64,000 nt of DNA. Source: Watersipora subatra. Its lineage: Eukaryota; Bryozoa; Gymnolaemata; Cheilostomatida; Watersiporidae. Numbering within the stretch: position 1 is the stretch's first letter; the number at the start of each line of letters is the position of its first letter. The notes beneath the pieces are model-generated. The model worked only from the letters and a program-made list of their open reading frames with translations, searched no databases and was not told the origin of the DNA. Positions 10,601 through 22,600 of this stretch are shown here, piece by piece. The stretch lies in the NCBI RefSeq assembly GCF_963576615.1, contig NC_088711.1, positions 14,803,869 to 14,867,868 on the forward strand. Direction: 5' to 3'. A program made the translations under genes and the position numbers.

Positions 10601-13600
10601 CATATTTGGCGCCTACAACACAGCAGAGTAAGACATGGTGAATCTTTTGATACCAAATAACTGTAATGTGAATTTTGTTGCAAGTCAACCTTTAACGTAT
10701 GGTGTTTTTCTTTAGAGCAAACTATAGCAAAATATAGACATTTTATTGATACTTCAATGATTCTTCTGGAAAACCCAGGTAGGGCTAGTTGTTTGGAATG
10801 CCTTACATGTGAACCGCAGTTTGGGATTCAATTACCAAAGAGGCCAGCTGTTGTGGCACGAATGGCTTCCAACCTTAACGTTGCTCTCTACAACTGGGTG
10901 TGCCTCCAGTCATCGAGGTTCTCTAGGCTCAGGCGTATAGCCAATATACATGCAACAGAAACATTGCTTTTGTAATGTATAGCTGTTAAAAACACGCCGA
11001 GACTGTTTGCAGTAAACAAAGCAGACATCATATGGGACCGTGGAAGGATCGCCTTCACGCCGCTGTTGCCAATTCCCATTGATCAATCTAATTGTATAAT
11101 TGTAAGTGTGTCTAACCACAACAAATATCCTCACAGTTTTTACTGCTTTGTTTTTCACACTAAACTAATGCTAGCTTTTTTAGTGTTTCACTCAAAATAT
11201 TTTTGCAGGGAAATTTACAGAGTTGGTTACTGAATAAGGAATGTTTGGATCAGATGAGCATCATTTATAATGGTGGTGAGACAACTAGTGTTATGCTGAA
11301 TAGTGCCCCCGAGCTCACTACAGTGGAGGAGCGCAAGGTGTGTATGTGTCTCCGAGTCTTCAACTGTATGTCTGCTAAAGCTGTAGATCTAAACTGTGTG
11401 CATGACCTTTGTATTTTATCAGGCTAGCATTTTCTGCTGAGTTGCATCCACTACTATACTGCAAGTTGAACGAAGCTTTTCCTCAATATAACTTCTGCTC
11501 TAGCTTGTAAAATATCTGAATACTATTAATCTCAGCACTTGTACAAAATGCTCGGCGCCAGTGGTTAATCGGTATTTTTCTAATTTCTAAATAGTTTAGA
11601 CTTAACTGGTGGTTATGCATAGTTAAATAGTTTAGACTTGACTAATTGTTATGCATAGTTAAATAGTTTAGACTTGACTGATGGTTATGCATAGTTATTG
11701 GTTTGGATTTCAACCTGTAATTATGCGGTTACGTTACATTCAAGTTACTCTACCAATATGCAAACACTTTTTGGGTTGAACTGCGTGCTTGTACAGTGTT
11801 CATGATATGTTCTAGTAGAACGTTTGATACAAGTATACAATCATTGTTTATTTATGATTTGCTGTATACAAACATGGAAAAACCAACTTGATGCATTTGC
11901 CAACATAAAACTTATTTCACTCGCAGCGCACTGCTACACTTTTAATTAACCAAATACAGTAAATGCTTCTATAACGTATGCTTCCTATAATGTGAATTCC
12001 AAATAACGTAAAATTTTATGTGAAGATTTTATTTCCTACTACGTAAAAATTCCATATAACAATAAGCGTCAAGTCGGGGCACATTCTCAAATTCGTTTTG
12101 AATGGTAACCTATTTCGCCGCACCAGCCAGAAAACAAATGACGTGCGTATAGCATTATGTTTATTATATATACACCTTCCATTACATTCTAGTTCGTCGT
12201 GATAGATCGTCAGATTTGTCGACAAAACAGAAAATATGTAGCTGCGTAATTGTTCATAATTACTTAAAGGCGATCGATTGGTGTAGGTGTTATAGCATCG
12301 GTCCTACCAATCTGAATGTCACGAGTTGAAGTATCGTCGTAAAAAATCGAAATTTATCTTTTATCCTGACCTTGACACCTGGGAACGATTAGACACCGCC
12401 CCTAGTAAAAATATTAGTTTCTTTTTCTTCATTGTAGACGTATAAAATATTTGTTATTAGTTTTACTTTGCAGAACTGACTTCGCTGTTTAGTAAAAATA
12501 AGCAAATCGTTGTGAATAAACGTCGAAGATGTGTGATCCCAATCAATTTATTGTAAAAATACCACAATCATGGCCTATAAAACCAGTGAGATTGATCAGA
12601 AAAAGGAGAAAAGTTGTCAATGCGAACCAGTAATACCGCATGTAAGATACAGCCCACAAATTAAAAGAGTTAGGTCAAGTTTTTCTTTTTTACACAACCG
12701 AAGGGGTGAGTTTTAAAAGATCTTGGAACGAATTTAGCAATTTACATGTACATGTATTTTACTATTCTTATAACAGAAATTCCTATGCTGTAAATGTTTC
12801 TAGAATGGATTATTTGCATTGTAGGGGTGCCTACTGTAGTATGTTTCTACGAAAAGTTGGTGAAAATGCTTCTATTTTATATCTGTTTTTGATGCCTAGT
12901 TTTGAGCTCAAAATTTCCATTATGATACCCAGTCAACCATTGGCTTAATATGCTGGAATACCTGATGGCATCGCCAGCAGCAGTTTGCATTGCTCAGTCA
13001 TGATTCTTAATAAAGCTCCATTAATAAAAGTTTGTTAGAAATGCAACAGATATTCTGTCCATTATTGCATCTGCTGTCTGGGAAAAAGTGTAACTTCATA
13101 TACCACAAATATTCATGATGGTAAACTGTGGAAGTACATCATTAATGACTCTTTTATATGTATAGCTGAAGGTGTGGATTTTGAACTAATTTTCAAATAG
13201 GTTTTGTCTTGCATTGCATTATTGAACTATAATTTTTTGATGGTTCTTAAAGTATGATTGTATCGCTACAGCACTGGACAGAGACGTATGTGAGGTGGTC
13301 GCCCCTCGGATCGTATCTGTGCACCTTCCATTCCAAGGGTATCGCTCTCTGGGGTGGAGAACATTTCAAACAGATTCAACGTTTCAGTCACACTGGCGTA
13401 CAGCTGGTTGATTTCTCCCCATGCGAGCGCTATATTGTCACATTTAGTCCAATGCCAGTCTCTCGGAGTGACACTGGAGTTGCTGAGAGTGTTATAGTTT
13501 GGGACATTCAGACAGGGAACAAAAAGAGAGGATTTCCTGTGGATGGGCCTACTACTGGATGGCCATTCCTCAAGTAAACAAATCTATTTCCATTTGCCAA

Positions 13601-16600
13601 AATTTCAAGGTTTTTGTTGATAATTTTTAGACTTTGCCAAAGCTGTTCATTATGTAAAGTGGTGTGTGAAATAAACTGTATCCCTTTGGTGGAAAATTTA
13701 AATTTGAAGTCATATATGTACACGTATATTCCTTACAATAATCAAGTAAAAATGTATGTGGTGTGATCATATCTGTAGAGATAATCTTCAACCATTAAAA
13801 AATGAAATGTTCAGAATTTAGTCTACATACTTATCCAAAAACATAGTTTTATAGCAGTTTGATTTACATATTTGAAATGAGGACAAAATGAGGATTTTTT
13901 GATACATAATTTATGTCTATTGACTAAATTCACAACAAGTAACAATATTGTAAATGAGAATTTTAGTTTCTAAACAAAGGGCTCCAATTTATTTCGCACC
14001 CCACTGTAACCGTTAGGTTTTGTAAAGTACAAGGTTTAACATATATGAAAAGCAGAAAATTTCTTGCCTATTAGAGAAGTCATTAAAGATTTGATTTTGA
14101 ACAGATAACACGCGTGTGAGTGTTAAGTATGTCTCTTTTGCATTCAAGCTTATGTATTTAAAAAAAAACTTGGAGTTCATTTTTGAATCCAAAACATTTT
14201 TAAAAATTGCTTTGTTGCTAAAATTTTGGTTTATTAAAAGTTTATCATGGAGAGTTAAATGCATAGTGGACTTGCTGCTAAATGTATGAGTGTCATCTTT
14301 TTTTGGCAAATGAAAGCCATTGTTATGGTAGTTAGTTTGAGCCGATTTGTGTGTATTGAATCCTATTCATGGTTATATTAGAACAAGATTAATGATGTCA
14401 ATATATTTCAACTGATGTTTGTGATATCACCTCAGTCTCCTGTGATCATATGCAAACAGTAAACCATATGATACATAATGATGGATAAAAAGGGAGATCG
14501 TTCATTACATGCTGCTAACTTGGTCATTTCACTCATAAGATAATCAATCGCGGTATAAGTGTTTATTCATGTCTGGTTGAATAGCGTGTTGTGTGTCTAT
14601 CTCACCTATTAGTTAGGTTAACCCATTGCTCATTACTTAACTTGTTTTCTGGACATTTCAGGTGGAGCTCTGATGGCAACTACTTTGCTAGACTGCAGAT
14701 GGATGCTATCAGTGTTTATGAGTTACCGGTAAGATATTCCAATTAAATTTCAACGAATTTAAAAAACTTTCGCTTCAGGTTGAGTGTATTCAACCTATGT
14801 ATTTGGTTGTCCGATTTAGTTGGTTACTTCGCAAGGTGATCGCAACTTCGACGTTCATGTTTCACTCGTGCAGTCAAACTTACTGTGATGCATGCAGAAA
14901 GTTTGGAAACACTAGATGAAATTTGAGGAAACATTTCTCTTGACATTTTAAGCAATTTTCAACATATGACGCCTTGTTTTCGAAATCATTGCAAAAATAC
15001 ATGGATGCAGTTTTCCTTCGCATGATTTGTTTTTGCTGAGCCTCATATTATCCTTTTTAAATTCTAGAAGCATAGATTCGAAGAAGACTAGTGCTGGCAA
15101 GGGTAGTAGTGACGCAAACGTAAAAGGCAATCCCTTTTTAAATTAGAACCACAAACATTAGCATGCAAACCTTTAAAAAATCGTCAGATATTGTGAGGAG
15201 GACAATAAATGTGATGCGAAGAAAAGAAAACTAAAGCCTAGTGAAAGTGTAGAGACTCACCTTGATAATAAAAACTAAAGCCTAGTAAAAGTGTAGAGAC
15301 TTACCTTGATAATAAAAACTAAAGCCTAGTAAAAGTGTAGAGACTTACCTTGATAATAAAAACTAAAGCCTAGTAAAAGTGTAGAGACTCACCTTGATAA
15401 TAAAAACTAAAGCCTAGTGAAAGTGTAGAGACTTACCTTGATAATAAAAACTTAAATTAAAAAGTTCTAGTTTAAAAACATAATATATAAGTTGTTCTAA
15501 TTTAATGATCATATAGTCTAGCTCCGTATTTTGATTGCCGTCGTTTATATTCTGCACCTCCGAAATTGGCTATTCGCTGCCTTGAAATAAAAATGAAATG
15601 TTAACCACTTATTTTTGTTATTACTGCTATTGTCAATATCTGTAAAATTTCAAAAAAGTCATAAAACAATATAGATGAGACATTTTCTTACAATCAGCAT
15701 TTGGTCATCTTTAAATTTTCTCGGTGTGGTGACAGAAAGTATTGTTCTAGTCACGTAACATAACACATCACTGTATTAGAGAATAATGATTGAAATCTGT
15801 GTTACAATGCCTGTAAACCTGTAGGTAGTCGTGTAAAGTATAAAGTTGTACCCGGCATATAAGTTTATAATCAACTTACTGACAGGGCTTACATAGGAGC
15901 CGCGGAAGGTCTGTGCGTTGTCATCAAATACTTGAAATGGATTATAATGTATTCTAATGAGAAACTTGAGATGTTTCTGAAACACTTTATTATAAGAATA
16001 ATTGGATGTGTTGAACTCGTGTTGTTTGGGTGTACGTCGAGCAGAATTGTATTACAACATTTATACATCTCGCTTATTCGTGTATCAATGCATGAATACT
16101 TACATACCTACCCTATGTTGTACTTACATACCTACCTTATGTTGTACTTACATACCTACCCTATGTTGTACTTACATACCTACCTTATGTTGTAGTCGTG
16201 TGGTCTTCTTGACAAAAAGAGCTTGAAGGTGACCAATGTAAGGTGAGCCCATTGCTACTACACGTTTGTAACAAAGATGTTGACAAGGTTTTTCACGTAC
16301 TTGTCATTCTTTAAGTACCATACTATTGAAATAGTGAGGACAGTATTGAAATAGCATTCTTATGAATATATGAAAAACTTGGCCACCTTTGGCCTCCATG
16401 TTCCATGTTTGTTTACATAGCTTGTATGTTATCCGTTTTATTATATTGAAACATCATATGACCGAGTGTGACACTTTGCAGAGACTTTGAGTGGTCACCT
16501 GATCAGAGTATCATATCCTATTGGGTACCAGAGGGTGAGGCCTGTCCAGCCAGGGTTAGTCTCATTGAGATACCCAGTAGGAAGGAGTTGCGCATACGTA

Positions 16601-19600
16601 ACTTGTTCAGTGTAGCCGACTGTAAGCTGCACTGGCAAAAATCTGGTGATCATTTGTGTGTAAAGGTGGACAGATATGCCAAGAAGAAATTGGAGAATAA
16701 TGAAATAAAGTACAGCGTAAGTATTGTTTTATTAGAGTGATAAAAACTCTGCATTATACAATCTAGCAAAGCATTCTGTTTACAATATCTCCAGAGTAAC
16801 ATATCTCCAGAGTAACACTATTCTGCTCTGTCATGTTTTGTTTAATCTTTAATCTGTGTTTTATGATAGTTTTTTCCATAGTAGCTCAGGAGGCATAACA
16901 ATAGCATATTTTAATAGCCTTCCTTCTGTCAGTCAGGATTTTTCTGTCCTATGAACTGGCTGCTGAGATATTCGTCAATAAAGGTCTTATGGTATATCTA
17001 CATGTATATACCCTAAGACCTCCATTGGAGCTCCATGATGCTGTATTTTTCAACCCTTCTATAGTAGGGGGTTACCGTAAAACCTCTTATTTGAACGCCA
17101 CCTTTATTTGAATGCCGCCTCCAATTGACCGCCACCCTGAGAGAAGGGTTGAAAAATAAACCGCCACTCTCCAATTGAACGCCACTTCCATTTGATCACC
17201 ACTTTGACATTATTCGATCTTTACGAGCCCATAATATCAACTGATCAGGAGAAAAGTGTCCACAAAATCGTATTAATAATAAATCGCTTATATCAATAAC
17301 AATAAATTCTCTTGTCCAATTCCAAAGCTTTTGTTGAAACTTTAAAAGCAACACCATAGAAATAGTCAATAACGGTCTCAGGCTAGTAGTAGTTCTCTGT
17401 TTAACGCGGTCCTTCTACTTCGGAGTAGCCTACATATATAAAAACGGCCTAAATTTACGATGGTACATGGAACTTTGAAATGCCATAAAAATAACTACTA
17501 ACAGTCACAGGCTAATAGTAGTTCCTTGTTTGCCTCCTAATACTTTGAAGGACATCCATGAAAAAACTGGTTTGCAAGTTTTGGACCAAAGGTTACGTTT
17601 ACTAAGCTAACTTTTACTCGTTGCATTATTGCTAAATGCAGCGCGTGAAAGTTTTGCTTTGCTAAAAATTGTTTGGACGCTAATATCGACTAGTTCCGCA
17701 GTGCAGAAAAAGAGTTGAGGCCAGAAAATATTGTGGAAGGTATTGGACAACTAGAAGATGTTTGTTCCATCGAAAGCAACAATCCGAGCAAACGATGGAA
17801 ATATGTTAGTTTTAAAAAACGTTAATTTTTGTTTTTGCATGTAATATAAGTATAGTTAGTTTATGTCACTCGTTCATGAATATATATTGCTGATGTTATT
17901 TGATAGATTATTACTGTATAACTTATTAATATGCAGATTTATAGCATGTTATTGAATAGCATCCTTGCGGTTATCTTAACACGGCTTGCAACGGATCGAT
18001 GCTCATAGCTCCGCTTTGATTGCACATAAAAAGTTAGTTTCGGCTGCCAACTAGCAAATATATCAGTTAGTTCAATGAGCTTTTATTTAGCAATGTTAAA
18101 TATAGATATGAAATAGAAATATGTCTTCAAATTTAGATTGAAATATAAATTGAAAATGTCAACAAATGGCAAAGAAGGACACAAGGACAAGGCTATAATA
18201 TAATCGCTGGTCAATTGCAAGCAATAGATATCAACTGTTAGAAATGTTTCTCGATTATATTGTTTGTCGATGCGCATTTATTAAGAGATCTTTGACAGGA
18301 GTTAAGTTGAAGGTAAGTTAGCAGATTTATTGCATCCAAAAGGTTTTACATCGCTCCATCGTAAAAAAGAGCAGAATATAGGCGACATTCGCTTCGCCTA
18401 TAGTAGAGCTAAATTTATCTTCCGAAAATTCTGACGAGCCGTTTGATAAATAGATTGCCAGCCTCTATTGGAACACCGTCTCCAGTTGACCGCCACTATT
18501 ATAGAGGAAAGGTTATTAAATAGAGCGCCATAGCGTTCGATTAGAGGTTTTTACGGAATATTAGATGTGATGTTTAAATAGAGGGTGGTGCTCTGTTTTT
18601 TAACTAGTCGGTCAGAATTTGAGAAAATAAGTTTAACCCCTTGACGGGCTAAAATACATTTATGTCACATATATTTCGTGCTCACCCTCAGGCAGAGCTA
18701 CATTGATTTCACTGTAAGAAACAAGTTACTCTGTATGGGCTAGTTTTACGTAATCCCAATGGCTTGTGTGATGCCAAGAGACAATAACTCTCGTTTCCAA
18801 AGTGATACTGCGTGTAGTAAAAGTTGAAATAGTTTCTTGGGCAAAATTGCACCTTCACTATTAAGGAACTATGCTGTTCATCTTGTCAGATTTCTTATAA
18901 TTGTGGCATGTTCCTGTTTATAGGGTATGTACTACAACTTTGAGATCTTCCATGTCAAAAAGAAGCAGGTACCCATTGACACTGTTGAATGTAAGGAGGT
19001 AGTGTCTGCTTTTGCCTGGGAACCAGTTGGCTCAAAGTTTGCCTATATACATGGTGAAGCACCACGTATAAGTGTCTCCTTCTACAAGATTGGGGATGAG
19101 AAGATAACTCTTCTGAGTGAGTGGTATACTCTTGTTGTGAGGAAAAAGTTTGCTATTTATTTGTGCTGTGATGTTGGTTATTCCTAATACACTGGCTCTA
19201 TTTCCATTTGACTAAAGCATTTTGAATATGTCATATGAATGAGTTTGCATTACAGAAACATTAGAGAAGCGCCAGTGTAACAGTTTGTTTTGGTGCCCTG
19301 CTGGGCAGTTCATCATACTGGCTGGTCTCAGGAATTTGAATGGTGTACTTGAGTTTGTGGACAGCTCCGATATGACTGTCATGACCTCACCGCAAGAGCA
19401 CTTCATGTGCACAGATGTTGAATGGGATCCTACTGGTCGATACGTTTCGACAGCTGTCAGTTTTTGGGGCCACAAGGTACGTATTTTCTATACCTTAACT
19501 CGGCTTCATGAATTGTTTACTTGCGACGCAGTATGGCAGAATTCTTTCTAAGCAATTTAGGTCACTTACAATAGAGAAAATGAATTCTAGTCAAATACGG

Positions 19601-22600
19601 TGATCCAAAAATTAATATTCGCATGTGCCTTGGCTAACACAGCTATTCATTGCATCGCGAAGTGCCAGGTCGGGTTAACCTTCTCGGCTTGTCTCATGTC
19701 GATGCTAAATTAATCATGCCATAATTTGTGCGCTGGCACATACTTTCAGTGTTCAGTGTGCAGGAGATTTTTTTGGCTCACATTTAATTGAACTGAGTCA
19801 AAATTGACACCTGTTGTAGTTTTTAGTGATTGTTTACATGTGTTTTATCATATTAGATGGACAATGGATTTTGGTTATGGAACTTCCAAGGTCGGCAGAT
19901 ATCTAAAAATCCAATGGATGGTTTTTGTCAGTTGTTGTGGCGGCCAAGGCCGCCATCTCTTCTATCTGCCAAGCAAATTAAGGTAAGTTTGTGTTTAGCA
20001 GGTGTGGTGTCTAGCCTATATAAAACTTCACTTTTGTAAGATCTATTGTTGAACACACATCATCTATTGTGATCTAACATTTACATTTCATGGTTGAATT
20101 TTGTAAGGTGAGGATATACAGGTTTCTCTTATGCATTGGTTAGTGGTAGTAGATGTATCGTTTCCGATAACTTGGTATCAACTTATATTAACTTATTAAT
20201 CATGCCCATACTACATGTAGCTATTATCATCGATATGCTTGTTGTAGGAGATCAGAAAGAACATGAAGGAATATAGCCGCACGTTTGAGGTGCAGGATCT
20301 TCGATCCAAGTCGAAGGCTTCTAAGGTGTGTGTTCACTTTACTGTTATAACACTAAAAGTCAATTATACATAGTAGTATAATTGACTACAACTCTCATTG
20401 TAGTCGATTTGAGAGATATTAAGACGCGAGATATGAGTCATCTTTGACCAAGCTGTTAGCCAATTGCCAAACAGCAAAAATTAGTTGCTGGCTTCCGATC
20501 GCATGAATATTTTTTGTTATTCATACAACACTTGTTGTTTTGCATTTGCCAGCAGCAGTAAAAAACAATGCTTGGAGGGTTACTGATCATGGTCTCTGGT
20601 ATCAAAAAATTGAGAAAATCATTAAGAGGAGCTGTTCGTCACCAACAAGAGCCGTTTATGCATTACAACCTCTTGTCTTGCCGGTTGTTTACCATTGTAG
20701 CTAGCCCTAGTCATGTTGTACCTGTCTCAAATTGGAAATAAACATTAGTTAGTCGTATCTATCGTAGACTATCATTACATTGTTCAAAAATGTAACCACT
20801 TACTCCAAAGAGTATTAATATTGCATATGTTAGGATAGGCTATTATATATTAACTCAATAATTGTATCATTCTTTTGTTTCAAGGATGTTTTGGACAAGA
20901 GAAAGAAGATGAAGGATGATTTCAATGTCTACCGACAACGGGTCGCCAAGGTCATTGAACAGCAAAAAAGTCAGCGAATGGAGTTGAGAAATGGTAAGTG
21001 GTGTTTTACCATAACGGTTACTTGAAACGCAGTATGGCAGAACTCTTTCTAAGCTATTTAGGTCACTTCCAATAGAGAAAGTTAATTGTAGTCAAATACG
21101 GTGATCCAAAAGTTAAAATTTACATGTGCCTTGGCTAACACAGCTATTTATTGCATCGCGAAGTGCCAGGTCGGGTTAACCTTCTCGGCTTGTCTCATGT
21201 CGATGCTAAATTAATCATGCCATAACTTGTGCGCTGGCACATACTTTCAGTGTTCAGTGTGCAGGAGATTTGTTTGGCTCACATTTAATTGAAGACTCAA
21301 AATTGACACCTATTGTAGTTTTTAGTGATTGTTTAGATGTGTTGTATCATATTAGATGGACAAAGGATTTTGGTTATGGAACTTCCAAGGTCGGCAGATC
21401 TTGGAAGTTCAAATAGTCATTTTGGCAAATTATGGTTATTGTGTTAACTGAGAAAGCTGCAGACTTGGCTTGGATAAGTTTCTTCTTGGTTGACACTAAT
21501 CTACCATAAAATCTCTAATTCAATGCCACCTCTATTTGAACGTCACCTTTATTTTAATGCCACCCCTATTTGATCACCGCCTCTCTTTGACCGCCACTAT
21601 AGGAGAAGGAGTGGAAAATAGAGTGTCGCCTCCTTTTGACAATCTTTGATTTTTACGAGCCCATAATATCAAGTGATCAGTAGAAAAGTGTCCACAAAAT
21701 CCTTTTAATAATGATTTGTTTACATTAATAACAATCAATTCTCTCATCGTCCAACTCCAAAGCTTTTCTTCTTTTTTTTGTTAAAACTTGGAAACCAACA
21801 CCATAGAAATAATTAATAACGGTTTTAGGTTGATGGTAGCTCCTTGTTCGTTAAACTTTTTTAATTTTTTAAACGGTTTTGATACTTCGAAGTACATGTA
21901 TATGAAATGGTTTACATTTATGATAGTAGATGAGCGACTAGCTTTGGGTCAAAGATTACGTTTGGCGAACAAAACCTTTACGCATTGCATTTATGCTAAA
22001 TGCAATGCGTAAGTTCTGCTCTGCCAAAAAATTGTTGGCACGCTAATATCGACTAGTTCAGCAGTGCAGAAGAAGAGTTGAGGTCAGAAGACATTGTGGA
22101 AGGTATTGGACAATCAAATGTTCGTTCCAGCGAAAGCAACAATCAGAACGCGGCTATCCTAGCAAATGATGCAAATATTTTTGTTTTGAAAACGTTAATT
22201 TTTTAGTTTCTGCATGTCTTATAAGTATGGTTCGTTTATGTCACTTGTTCATGAATATACATATATTTGTAGCATTTGATAGATTATCATTATATATAAC
22301 TTGTAAGTTTGCAAATTTTTTGCATCATCTGATAGCATCATTGCAATTATCTGATGTCACAAAAAGCTAGTTTTCGCTGCACACTGTAGCATACATATCA
22401 ATGAGTGCAATGAACTTTTATGCAACATTGTTAAATAGAGATATAACATAAAAATGAGTCTTTAAATTTAGAATGAAATAAAAATTGAAAGTTCCAACAA
22501 ATTTCAAAGTAGGACACAGGCTATAATATCATCGCAGGTTAATTGCAAGCAGTAGATATCAACTAGTGGAGATATTTCTCGGTTTGTCGATACATACTTA

